A stretch of DNA of 63,045 nucleotides from Roseateles toxinivorans (GTDB lineage: Bacteria; Pseudomonadota; Gammaproteobacteria; Burkholderiales; Burkholderiaceae_C). The notes under the pieces were generated by a model. That model made no database searches. It worked only from the letters and a program-made list of their open reading frames with translations, and was not told the origin of the DNA. Every line of letters starts with the position of its first letter. The stretch's first letter is position 1. The stretch is from the NCBI GenBank assembly GCA_945898095.1, contig CAMDHE010000013.1, forward strand, positions 1 to 63,045, in the 5' to 3' direction. The position numbers and the translations under genes are program-made. Positions 36,332 through 44,616 of the stretch are shown one piece after another.

Positions 36332-37887
36332 GATTGGCTGGCACCAGTCGCAAGCCACTGCTCACGCAACAGACGCTTCTTGACCTTGCCGGAGTCTTCG
36401 CGCGGCAGCGTCAGATCGAATCGAATTTCGCGTGGCAGCTTGTAGCTGGCCAAGCTGGCCCGCAGGCCAGTCATGACGTCGGCTTGGGTCAGCGTCTCGT
36501 CGCTGCGCTCCACGGCGGCGACCACGCGCTCTCCCATCTCGGCGTCGGGCAGGCCGAACGCGGCGGCATCCTTCACGCCGGGCAGATTCAGTAGCACGGC
36601 TTCGATCTCAGCGGGGTAGATGTTCACCCCCCCTGCGATCACCATGTCGGATTTGCGGTCGTTGATGACCAGCGAGCCATCGTCGGTCAGATAGCCCACG
36701 TCGCCCGTGCAGAGAAACCCGTCGCGGCGCAGCGACTGCGTCTTGGCTTCGGCACGGTGGTAGGAGACGAAGTCGGTGGTTTCGCTGCGGATGCAGATCT
36801 CGCCCGCCTGACCGGGTGGCATGGGTCGGCCGTCGTCGCCGTCGATGCGGATCTGCACACCCAGCGCCGGGCGACCCACCGTGCCGGGATGCGCCAGCCA
36901 TTGCGCGCTGTCGCTCACGGTGATGATGCCGGTCTCGGTCATCGCGTAGTACTCACCGATGACGGGTCCCCACCACTCGATCATCTGGCGCTTGACCTCG
37001 GGCGGGCAAGGTGCAGCACCATGCATGACACAGCGCAGGCTCGATAGGTCGTGCCTTGCTCGCACCTCGGCCGGCAGTGCCAGCAGGCGTACAAACATTG
37101 TCGGCACCATGTGCAGGTGGGTGATGCGATGAGATTCGATGAGCGCCAGCAACTCGCCCGCATCGAACTTGGGCTGCAGCACCAGCAGTCCGCCGCTGCG
37201 CAGCACATTCATGCCGTAGGCGTTGGGGGCCGAGTGGTACAGCGGCCCGGTCATCACCGCGCGCGGCGGCGCCTGACCCTCGACCGCTGTCAAACCGTAA
37301 GCAGCGATCGTGCGCCGCTGCGCAGCCTGGGCCACCTCGGGCGGCACGTTGCCCGCGCGCTGCACGCCCTTCGGTACACCGGTCGTGCCCGATGTGTAGA
37401 ACATCGGGCCCGCGATTGGCACGGCACCTGCTTGCCAGGGCTCGAACGTACCTAGCCAGCTGTCCCATTCAGGGAATCCGGCGGTCTGCGTCGTCTCCGC
37501 GGCGGCGGCATAGGCATGCCGAACTTCGGGCGGCGTGCGCACGACGATGGTCGAAACACCGCAGCGCGCCACCACCGCCTGCACGGCCGGCGGGAATATG
37601 TCGGCATGTACGACCAGCACGCGCGCGCCGCAGTCGACCAGGATGTAGGCAACTTCTTCGGGCGTGAGATGCCAGTTCAGTGGCACGGTGGACGCACCCA
37701 GCAACGCCGCGCCTTGCGTAGCCTGCAAGAAGGCGAAGTCGTTGCGCAATAGCAGCGCCACGCGCGCACCCTGCTGCACACCGAGGCTGGCGAAGCCCGA
37801 AGCTGCGCGCCGACTGCTTGCAGACAGCGCGTCGAGAGACAGGTGGCGGTCCGCGCTGAGGATACCGGTTCGACCAGAGAGATTCAT
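36328..37887 (-). CDS. Acyl/aryl-CoA ligase (AMP-forming), module 2
   Basis: Predicted 519-aa ANL-superfamily ligase with YTSGTTGVPKG (about residue 170), YYAMTETG, GFLCTGD, the RKSDMVIAGGVNIYP hinge and catalytic Lys in REDSGKVKKR. It should provide the CoA thioester used by the coupled thiolase-like/DUF35 pair. The start is ATG 37887; a TTG at 37917 is possible and no strong ribosome site is visible for either. First gene of the leftward block running to the AcuI-type gene. Confidence 0.9.
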   Translation of the reverse strand: MNLSGRTGILSADRHLSLDALSASSRRAASGFASLGVQQGARVALLLRNDFAFLQATQGAALLGASTVPLNWHLTPEEVAYILVDCGARVLVVHADIFPPAVQAVVARCGVSTIVVRTPPEVRHAYAAAAETTQTAGFPEWDSWLGTFEPWQAGAVPIAGPMFYTSGTTGVPKGVQRAGNVPPEVAQAAQRRTIAAYGLTAVEGQAPPRAVMTGPLYHSAPNAYGMNVLRSGGLLVLQPKFDAGELLALIESHRITHLHMVPTMFVRLLALPAEVRARHDLSSLRCVMHGAAPCPPEVKRQMIEWWGPVIGEYYAMTETGIITVSDSAQWLAHPGTVGRPALGVQIRIDGDDGRPMPPGQAGEICIRSETTDFVSYHRAEAKTQSLRRDGFLCTGDVGYLTDDGSLVINDRKSDMVIAGGVNIYPAEIEAVLLNLPGVKDAAAFGLPDAEMGERVVAAVERSDETLTQADVMTGLRASLASYKLPREIRFDLTLPREDSGKVKKRLLREQWLATGASQS

Positions 37888-38119
37888 GACAGGGAGATTG
37901 CTATGCAGTTGGGGCAAGAGCCGCAGAGCCGCAGGATATACGGGTGGATGGTCTTGCGCTTATGCAGGTAAAGCCCAGGCTATTGCCATCGCGCGCACTT
38001 GCTGCACGCCGCTTTGATCGCAATGCTGCGTTGGATGATCGCAAGCAATGGGCGGGCGCATCTCCACTACGATCGACTCATGCAACAGCAAGTGCGCGGG
38101 CGCGAGGAGGCTTGAGTCG

Positions 38120-39214
38120 ATGTCGATCCAACAGTTTTTTTCAGAAGACTATTTCACTGCGCGTGACAAGTTCCGGGCGGCGTGCCAGATTCACGGCACA
38201 TCGGTGCAAACCTTCGCGCATCCCGAACTCGACGGTGCCGGCGTGGCACTGTCCACTGAGGTGGCGTGGTTCGGCCCGAGCAATGCTTCGCGATTGCTGG
38301 TGCTGGTGTCTGGCGTGCACGGCGTCGAAGCCCTGCCCGGTTCGGCTTGCCAAACGGGCCTGGCAGCCAGTGGGAGCCTATGCGATCTTCCTGCCGATAC
38401 GGCTGTCTTGATGGTGCATGTCATCAACTGCTGGGGCGCGGTACATCTGCGCCGCAATACCGAGGGAAACGTTGATCTGTGCCGCAACTTTATGGACTTC
38501 AGCAAACCGTTGCCGACACGTCCCGACTACGAGGAAATCCATGCAGCGGTGAACTGCCCTGAGCGCCTGGGACCGCTGCGCGATGCGGCAAGCGGCGAAA
38601 TCGAGTCCTTCGTCCGGCGCAAGGGCATGGACGGATATATCCAGGCATTGATGGGCGGGCAATATCAGCACACCGACGGCTTTTCCTTCGGCGGGACAGA
38701 GCCGGTGTGGGCGCACCGCGCTCTGGTTGCGATCTTGGCTGAGTACGGCCAGCAGGCGCGAAAGGTCTGTGTTGTCGAGTACCACACCGGCCTCGGCCCC
38801 TGGGCCTATGGTATGGCTGTGACGATGCACACCGAAGCCGACTGCGCTCGGGCCAAGCATTGGTTCGGCCCATGGATCGTGGCCCCCAACCAGCGAGAAA
38901 AAGATCGGCTGGGCGACGCATACAGAGTTCACGGGCACAGCACTGAGGGCTATCTGCGTGCCCTTTCGGGCGCCGAAACTACCGCCATCGTGCTCGAATA
39001 CGGGACCTACCCGCCGCAGGAATCGTTGCCGGCGATGCTCGACGACCACTGGCTCACGGTACATGGTGATGAAAATACTGCGGTCGGGCAAGCGATAAAG
39101 CAACGCATGCTGCGCCTGCACTATCCGCAGGACCCCGATTGGCGCCAGGCGGTGTGGGATCGATCGAAGCAAGTCGTAGGTCAGGCCTTGCGCGGCCTAA
39201 CCAGTACGTCCTGA
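38120..39214 (+). CDS. DUF2817 M14-like zinc hydrolase
   Basis: Predicted 364-aa protein of the DUF2817 family, related to M14 carboxypeptidases and succinylglutamate-desuccinylase-like amidohydrolases. Zinc-site candidates are His and Glu in SGVHGVEALPGS (about residues 65-76) and His in VEYHTGLGPWAYG, with RRNTEGNVDLCRN as a substrate-binding segment. It has no signal peptide. AGGAGG lies 9 bases before ATG 38120. It is divergent from the CoA-ligase block and convergent with the cytochrome gene, the two stops being adjacent at 39214/39215. It may hydrolyse an amide or amino-acid conjugate. Confidence 0.8.
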   Translation: MSIQQFFSEDYFTARDKFRAACQIHGTSVQTFAHPELDGAGVALSTEVAWFGPSNASRLLVLVSGVHGVEALPGSACQTGLAASGSLCDLPADTAVLMVHVINCWGAVHLRRNTEGNVDLCRNFMDFSKPLPTRPDYEEIHAAVNCPERLGPLRDAASGEIESFVRRKGMDGYIQALMGGQYQHTDGFSFGGTEPVWAHRALVAILAEYGQQARKVCVVEYHTGLGPWAYGMAVTMHTEADCARAKHWFGPWIVAPNQREKDRLGDAYRVHGHSTEGYLRALSGAETTAIVLEYGTYPPQESLPAMLDDHWLTVHGDENTAVGQAIKQRMLRLHYPQDPDWRQAVWDRSKQVVGQALRGLTSTS

Positions 39215-39883
39215 TCAGGGTGCAAGCGACGACAGATAGGCCACCACGTCGCGAATCGCTCGTTCGTCGCGCAATGTCTTGCGCGCCACATCCGTCATCT
39301 GCTGCCCAAGATCGTTGCCCGCTGCGGCGCGCCGGTCGAACTTGAAGTGCTGCAGCTGGGTGACTGTGTACTGCTCACCCAGCCCGGCCGCACGTGGTGC
39401 ATTCAGCGCGGCTTGGCCTTCGCCACTTGCACCGTGACATGCGATGCACTGTGCTTGATACAGCTTGCGGCCCGCCTGCACGCTACCTTTGACAGCGCGA
39501 TCGCTGCGTACTGCTGGCAGACTGGAGATATGGGCCGCCAGATCAGCTATCAGGGCCTCGTCCGGGAGCGAGCGGGCCAGCACGCGCATTCGGTTTCCTG
39601 CGACATCGTCGGGGTGCATGCCGCGCAGACCCGCACGGTAGGCCCTGAGCTGTCGCTCGACATAGGCGGGCGACTGGCCGCCGAGTGGGGGCGCGTCCAT
39701 CGATGGTGGACGCTCGCCGCCAGCGCCATGGCAGGTGGCGCACATCACATAGGCTTGGCGCCCGCGCGCTGCATCGGGGGCTGAAGCGGCAGCACTCGGC
39801 GGTGCTGGCTGTGCACAAGCCGCCAGCGTCACCATCGACATCAGTGCCAGCAAGAGTTTGCGAGCGGTTCTCTTTTTCATCAT
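39215..39883 (-). CDS. Dihaem cytochrome c lipoprotein (c4-like)
   Basis: Predicted 222-aa exported protein. A lipoprotein leader with lipobox LAAC (Cys23) is followed by two cytochrome c domains, each with CxxCH (CATCH near 48-52; CIACH near 140). The two-domain layout resembles cytochrome c4. Anchored in the membrane facing the periplasm, it could accept electrons from the exported FAD oxidase or another periplasmic dehydrogenase; that link is inference. ATG 39883 has GAGG 6 bases upstream. Last gene of the symporter operon. Confidence 0.88.
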   Translation of the reverse strand: MMKKRTARKLLLALMSMVTLAACAQPAPPSAAASAPDAARGRQAYVMCATCHGAGGERPPSMDAPPLGGQSPAYVERQLRAYRAGLRGMHPDDVAGNRMRVLARSLPDEALIADLAAHISSLPAVRSDRAVKGSVQAGRKLYQAQCIACHGASGEGQAALNAPRAAGLGEQYTVTQLQHFKFDRRAAAGNDLGQQMTDVARKTLRDERAIRDVVAYLSSLAP

Positions 39884-39905
39884 TGCGGGCCTCACGGATG
39901 GGCGC

Positions 39906-40391
39906 TCAGGACTTGCGATTGCCCATGTCGACGATGATGCTCCAACGGCCATCGCCTTGGCGTTCCCAGAGGATGAAGAACTTGCCTTCGCCGCCCAAAC
40001 CGCTGTCCTTGCCGTCGCTGCGCATCAGGAGGCGCGTGCTGTAACTGCCGCGCGTATAGGCCCAGGCGCCGTTGACCCGCACTTCCTCGACGGTGACGTC
40101 GAAGCGGTCAATTTTCAGGTGTGTGGCTACCATCTTGCCAAACTCAGCGATGGCCGCTTGACCCACATCGGCAGGCCGTCGATCATGCAGCCCCACGGCG
40201 TTGGGTGCAAACGCAGCGGCCCACCCATCGGCGTCGCCACGAACAAACGGGGCAACGTAACGCTCCTTGAACAGCCGCTCGAAGTCGACAGGACTCGGCG
40301 CAGGCGGTGCTATGGCACAACCGGCCAATCCCACAATCGTCAACAGAGCTGACCCGATTGCGCAGGCGCCAACGATGTTCCTACTGCTCAT
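39906..40391 (-). CDS. SnoaL/DUF4440-like lipoprotein
   Basis: Predicted 161-aa exported protein with a lipobox LAGC (Cys25) and one NTF2-fold domain (about residues 35-158; WERQGDGRWSIIVDMGN is the typical C-terminal strand). Fourth exported NTF2-like protein of the cluster. ATG 40391 overlaps the symporter stop as ATGA, so it is made together with the transporter. Function beyond small-molecule binding or a minor catalytic role is unknown. Confidence 0.8.
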   Translation of the reverse strand: MSSRNIVGACAIGSALLTIVGLAGCAIAPPAPSPVDFERLFKERYVAPFVRGDADGWAAAFAPNAVGLHDRRPADVGQAAIAEFGKMVATHLKIDRFDVTVEEVRVNGAWAYTRGSYSTRLLMRSDGKDSGLGGEGKFFILWERQGDGRWSIIVDMGNRKS

Positions 40392-41755
40392 GCGAGCCCC
40401 TTGGCAGCGACCGCTTGCTCGTCCAGCATGCGGCGGACTTCGTCGTGGCGCTCACGGGTGAGCGGGTAGTTGAACAGCATCAGCATGCCCGGCAAGGCGA
40501 TAAACACCGGCAGCACCAAAGCCACCATGTTCAATGCACGCACACCGTCCACCGTGTTATCACCGGCTGCATTGAAACCCAGTGCGCCGGCCAAGGCCAT
40601 GCCAATCCCGACGCCACCTGCCATGGCCACCTTCTGCACGAAATGGTAGAGCGCCATGTAGAGTGCAGCGTCGTCCTTGGCACCATGCAAGCGCCCGTAA
40701 TCGATCGCATCGGCCACTAACGCCGGCGGCATCACCCAGATGGCGCTGGTCGTGGTACCTAGAAGTGCGTACAGCGCGATTGCGTAAGGCAATGCTCCCG
40801 GCGGCACCAGCATGAACAGCGGCAGCGGCAACATGAATGCCAACGCACCGAGCACCAGCACGCGATGCCTGCCGATGCGATTGGCGAGCTTGAGCATTAG
40901 AGGCAGACACAACAAGCCGACAGCGTACTGCGTGAACACGAAATAGAGCATTGCACTGTTCTGCAACTTGAGCGTGTGTTGCACGATGAAGATAACCAGC
41001 GCATTGAATATGCTGCCGCCAAGCCAGATGAGCAGTACGCCTATCAACAACCGAGCCAGTAGCTTGTTTTTACGTAATCCACGTAGGGCCTGCAGCAACG
41101 ATTGCTTGCCGGTATCGACGAACTCTCCCATCGGTGCATTGCGCAAAGCCAGGAATGTCGTGATCGGGAACAGCACCGTTACCGTGACTACAAACACGAA
41201 GGCGATCTCGCGCAAGCTGGGGTTGGTCTTGCCTTCGATCAGCACCAGCACGACCAGTGGCAGCACCGTGGCCAGTACCGTCCCGAGCATGCCCGCACCT
41301 TCCCTCATGCCGTTGATGCGTGTTCGCTGCGCATAGTCACGTGATAGCTCGGCACCCCAGGACAAGTACGGAATTTGCACCAGCGTCAGGCAGATGTAGA
41401 ACGCCACCGCCGAAACTAATAGATAGGTCGTACTCGCGCCTGCAGGTGGCGCGCAAAGCACCCAGGCCATGACCATCAGCAGCGGAACGCCCACCGCGAT
41501 CCAGGGTTTGCGCCTGCCCCAGGTCGTGCGCGTGCTGTCGGACATGCTGCCAACCCAAATATCGACGAAGGCATCCACGCCCCGTGCGATGAAGAAAATC
41601 CCGCCCACCGCAGCAATACTGACGCCCGCCTCGATCGCATACAGCGGTGGGATGTAGACGATGATTTGCATGATGAGCATCGCCAGCGGTATGGCGGGCG
41701 ATGCGTAGCTCAGCAGCGCTGCGCGGCTGGGGCCGTCGGATGTCGATGTCGCCAT
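40388..41755 (-). CDS. GPH-family (MFS) cation symporter
   Basis: Predicted 455-aa inner-membrane transporter with about 12 hydrophobic segments. The DxxVGxxSDxTRTxWGRRKPWI motif (about residues 60-85) is diagnostic for glycoside-pentoside-hexuronide/cation symporters, and YLSWGAELSRDYAQRTR follows. The family also occurs in aromatic, steroid and glycoside catabolic clusters, so the substrate need not be a sugar. An AAAGG site precedes ATG 41755. It probably completes uptake begun by the TonB receptor. Confidence 0.9.
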   Translation of the reverse strand: MATSTSDGPSRAALLSYASPAIPLAMLIMQIIVYIPPLYAIEAGVSIAAVGGIFFIARGVDAFVDIWVGSMSDSTRTTWGRRKPWIAVGVPLLMVMAWVLCAPPAGASTTYLLVSAVAFYICLTLVQIPYLSWGAELSRDYAQRTRINGMREGAGMLGTVLATVLPLVVLVLIEGKTNPSLREIAFVFVVTVTVLFPITTFLALRNAPMGEFVDTGKQSLLQALRGLRKNKLLARLLIGVLLIWLGGSIFNALVIFIVQHTLKLQNSAMLYFVFTQYAVGLLCLPLMLKLANRIGRHRVLVLGALAFMLPLPLFMLVPPGALPYAIALYALLGTTTSAIWVMPPALVADAIDYGRLHGAKDDAALYMALYHFVQKVAMAGGVGIGMALAGALGFNAAGDNTVDGVRALNMVALVLPVFIALPGMLMLFNYPLTRERHDEVRRMLDEQAVAAKGLA

Positions 41756-41861
41756 GCTTGCCTTTCGGAGGTGTCACCCGGCGCCGCCAAAAGCAGCTTT
41801 CTCAGGTGTTGCTAGCCTATAGGCGCAGGCGCCGTCCAGCCTTTGCAGCACCCCGGCGGAC

Positions 41862-42893
41862 TTATGCGCGCGCTGGCGGAACGCCGGCACTCTGCCGTAC
41901 GGAGCGTGGAGGCAATCCGAAATGGCGTTTGAACGCCGTCGTGAAGTTGCTTGGGTAGTCGTAACCGACCTCGAAGGCGATGTCGGTGATGGAGCGGTCG
42001 GTGGCCTCGAGCAACTTGGCGGCGAACTCCATGCGCACGCGCTGAGAAAAGTCGAAGATGGTTTCACCGAACAGACGCTTGAAGAGTTGCATCATCCGCG
42101 ATGCATTCATGCCGACACGTGCGGCCAATTCACCGACCTTCAGTACCGCATTGAACTCGGTCTGCAGTATGCGGCGGGCTTCGCGCAATTGCTCGAAATC
42201 GCTCTTCGAGATCCGATGTTCGATATGTTCTGGCTGTGCCAACTCGTTGGCAAGGACGTCCAGACTCAAAGCCAGGATTTCGTTGGCCTTGGCCAGAAAG
42301 TAGATGCGGCGCAGAGACCCGACCAATTCGCAAGACAGCAACGCCGAAACGGCCTGCGAGATGGTCGAACGCATCGTGATGGGCAGATAAAAGAACTCCT
42401 TGCACTCGCCCTGTGCATAGGCAGCCAATTGCGGCGAGACATTGATGAGTTCTGTGCCGAGTTCTCGCACCATCCATTCCGGTGTGCACACTATGGTCAC
42501 AGACTGCTCGTGCTTTCCCGCGAAAGCGATCTCACGCTTGCGCAGCGGCGTCGGCATGAACAATGCCACAGCGGTGTGCTCGGCCACACGGGTCACGCCG
42601 CGATTTTCGAAATCGATGCCACCTCCGCCGGTTAGCCGGAAGTGGAACTTGATCAGCGCACGGTCGGGATGCTCAATCGTCACCTGTTCGGTGTAGCGAA
42701 CATCGCTGACGATGATTGCCAAGCCATCGTCAAGGAGTACGAAATCCCGATGCCCTACGGCGCCGGTCGCCTTTGGGATGACCCGAATGCCACATTCCAG
42801 CGGAAACGGCTGATCGGTATCGGCGCGAAAAATCTCAAGAAGTTCTTCGCGGTCGAGGAGCCAGGAGCGTTCAGGAAACTCGGACAGATTCAT
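41862..42893 (-). CDS. AraC-family transcriptional regulator
   Basis: Predicted 343-aa regulator. The C-terminal about 100 residues carry two helix-turn-helix motifs (VGELAARVGMNASRMMQLFKR and ITDIAFEVGYDYPSNFTTAFKRHFG). The N-terminal part is a sensory domain of unknown ligand, as in PchR-like regulators. I chose ATG 42893; the frame stays open to 43301, but the extension shows no family similarity. It is the only transcription factor in the accessory region, so it is the best candidate for pathway-specific control. It is expressed toward the symporter operon and probably has its own promoter in 42894-43300. Confidence 0.88.
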   Translation of the reverse strand: MNLSEFPERSWLLDREELLEIFRADTDQPFPLECGIRVIPKATGAVGHRDFVLLDDGLAIIVSDVRYTEQVTIEHPDRALIKFHFRLTGGGGIDFENRGVTRVAEHTAVALFMPTPLRKREIAFAGKHEQSVTIVCTPEWMVRELGTELINVSPQLAAYAQGECKEFFYLPITMRSTISQAVSALLSCELVGSLRRIYFLAKANEILALSLDVLANELAQPEHIEHRISKSDFEQLREARRILQTEFNAVLKVGELAARVGMNASRMMQLFKRLFGETIFDFSQRVRMEFAAKLLEATDRSITDIAFEVGYDYPSNFTTAFKRHFGLPPRSVRQSAGVPPARA

Positions 42894-43410
42894 CAAATCA
42901 GTATATTCGCTCAAGTTCTCGCAAGGTAGACGGGATTGCTTAGGATGCTCTGCATAAGCTCTGACGACTTGTGCGAGCGCGGCCTCGGGCGGTCTGCGGT
43001 GTTGCATTTTTTGCCAATCGCAGGCGTTGAATGATTCAAATTGCCATGGCTCTCGGGCGGACGGCAATTGATCGACGCTGCAAACAAGTCCGCCATGCTG
43101 AATCGAATGGGTTGGCCTCACTGCGAACCCTTGTTTGTCGCTTGATCGGAGCGATGGTGGCTTTGAAGCGCGTTGCCGCTTTTCCATCAACTGCGCCGGA
43201 TCCGGTTCAGGAAAAGATTCAATTTCGAAGGACCTGGTGCTGGAAGTAGCGAGCTTTGACCACGCCAAAAGCCGTGGGCACCCCACCTGCTGGACTTGCA
43301 CACCTTAAAAAATTTTGGCGAGTGTTGTTTGTTGGTCGCTGCGGCAAGGTACAAAAGCATGTACCGTTGGCTACATGGTGGCTACATGGAGTCATAAAGC
43401 AAGCAAGCCA
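42894..43410. other. About 500-base region between the AraC gene and the tRNA terminator
   Basis: No convincing gene. It includes the inverted repeat GGTACA...TGTACC (43349-43366) and two adjacent copies of TGGCTACATGG just beside the tRNA-Thr terminator. Such short repeats at the end of a tRNA can be integrase arm-type sites. No integrase or transposase frame is recognisable; a 67-codon minus-strand frame (43219-43422) has no known similarity. Composition becomes visibly more AT-rich after 43300. Confidence 0.4.
43370..43391 (+). repeat. Direct repeat TGGCTACATGG x2
   Basis: Two 11-base copies stand head to tail beside a GGTACA/TGTACC inverted repeat, within 100 bases of the tRNA-Thr 3' end. 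Their spacing and place suit leftover recombinase arm sites, though no recombinase gene is present. Confidence 0.5.
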
Positions 43411-43446
43411 AGAAAAAAGCACCTAGCATTTTTTCGCTAAGTGCTT
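43411..43446 (-). terminator. Rho-independent terminator of the fbp/tRNA-Thr transcript
   Basis: On the minus strand, AAGCACTTAGC and GCTAGGTGCTT (43446-43417) form an 11-bp stem with one G-U pair and an A-rich 8-base loop, followed by a run of six T. It lies just beyond the tRNA-Thr CCA end. Confidence 0.85.
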
Positions 43447-43464
43447 GATTTAATTGCATTTTTT

Positions 43465-43540
43465 TGGTGCCGGAGAGATGAATCGAACACCCGACCTTCT
43501 CATTACGAATGAGCTGCTCTACCGACTGAGCTACACCGGC
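43465..43540 (-). tRNA. tRNA-Thr (CGT)
   Basis: A 76-base cloverleaf with encoded CCA. The anticodon loop is TTCGTAA, giving anticodon CGT for threonine ACG codons. The D-loop (AGCTCAGTCGGTAGAGC) and T-loop (TTCGATT) are normal. The acceptor stem has one mismatch: base 6 (T) faces base 67 (T), where a normal tRNA would have A at 67. The 3' end faces the accessory region, the usual attachment side for genomic islands, so the altered 3' half could be a trace of integration. Confidence 0.93.
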
Positions 43541-43552
43541 ATCAAGCCTTGA

Positions 43553-43558
43553 ATTATA
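43553..43558 (-). promoter_or_regulatory. -10 box of the tRNA-Thr gene
   Basis: A perfect TATAAT on the minus strand ends 12 bases before the tRNA 5' end, placing the transcript start about 6 bases upstream of the mature tRNA. No good -35 box is seen at the proper distance, which would lie inside the end of fbp. Read-through from fbp is also possible. Confidence 0.5.
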
Positions 43559-43570
43559 GCCAGGATATTC

Positions 43571-44581
43571 TCATTCGGCTTGTAGATGGTAGGCCGTGAC
43601 GCGTTCGACTTCGCGTTTGGAACCGAGCATGACGGCGACCCGCTCGTGCAACTGCGTGGGTTGCAGATCGAGGATGCGTTGCCGGCCGTTGGTGGCGGCG
43701 CCGCCGGCTTGTTCGACCAGGAAGGCCAGCGGGTTGGCTTCGTAGAGCAGGCGCAACTTGCCGGCACGGTGCGGTTCGCGCTTGTCCCAGGGGTAGATGA
43801 AGATGCCGCCGCGGGTCAGGATGCGGTGCACATCGGCGACCATCGAGGCAATCCAGCGCATATTGAAATCCTTGCCGCGCGGCCCGGTGGTGCCTGCCAG
43901 GCATTCCTCGACATAGCGCTGCATCGGCGCATCCCAATGGCGCTGGTTCGACATATTGATCGCGAATTCCTGCGTCTCGACCGGGATCCGCATGTTTTCA
44001 ACAGTCAGCACGAATGAGCCCTGCTCGCGGTCGAGCGTGAACATCGAGACCCCGTCACCGAAGCTCAGGGTCAGCGTGGTTTGTGGCCCGTAGACGCAAT
44101 AGCCGGCAGCGACCTGGCTGCTGCCGGGTTGCAGGAAGTCGTCTTCGGACACGCCTTTGTGGCCTTCGGCTTTTTTCAGCACAGAGAAAATCGTGCCGAT
44201 GCTGACGTTGACGTCGATGTTTGACGAGCCGTCAAGCGGATCGAACATCAACAGGTATTCGCCCTTCGGGTAGCGGTTGGGCACTAGGTGGATGGCTTCC
44301 ATTTCTTCGGATGCCATCGCAGCGAGGTGGCCGCCCCATTCATTGGCTTCGATCAGCACTTCGTTGGCGATGATGTCGAGCTTTTTTTGCACTTCACCCT
44401 GGACATTGGCACTGCCTGCCGAGCCCAGCACATCGCCGAGCGCGCCCTTGTTGACGCTGATGGCGATGCGCTTGCAGGCGCGCGCAACGACTTCGATCAG
44501 CAGGCGCAGTTCCTGCGGGATGCTGCCATGCTGGCGCTGTTGCTCGATCAGGTATTGGGTCAGGCTGATGCGTCGGTTCAT
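43571..44581 (-). CDS. fbp: Fructose-1,6-bisphosphatase class I
   Basis: Predicted 336-aa gluconeogenic enzyme converting fructose 1,6-bisphosphate to fructose 6-phosphate with Mg2+. The metal-site motifs [13 protein letters not shown] (about residue 113) and ASEEMEAI, and the class I signature [26 protein letters not shown], are all intact. Normal length. It is followed by tRNA-Thr on the same strand after 30 bases and lies downstream of pepN. Confidence 0.97.
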   Translation of the reverse strand: MNRRISLTQYLIEQQRQHGSIPQELRLLIEVVARACKRIAISVNKGALGDVLGSAGSANVQGEVQKKLDIIANEVLIEANEWGGHLAAMASEEMEAIHLVPNRYPKGEYLLMFDPLDGSSNIDVNVSIGTIFSVLKKAEGHKGVSEDDFLQPGSSQVAAGYCVYGPQTTLTLSFGDGVSMFTLDREQGSFVLTVENMRIPVETQEFAINMSNQRHWDAPMQRYVEECLAGTTGPRGKDFNMRWIASMVADVHRILTRGGIFIYPWDKREPHRAGKLRLLYEANPLAFLVEQAGGAATNGRQRILDLQPTQLHERVAVMLGSKREVERVTAYHLQAE

Positions 44582-44616
44582 ATGGTGGCGGAATGGTTGA
44601 AATGTCGAGAAGCTGT

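Noticed and set aside
42894-43301. N-terminal extension of the AraC gene
   Set aside because: The frame is open for 136 more codons, but the residues show no AraC-family similarity and contain several unlikely low-complexity stretches, so the ATG at 42893 is used.
43219-43422. 67-codon frame as an integrase remnant
   Set aside because: No tyrosine-recombinase motif or other similarity could be seen. Only the repeats hint at recombination.
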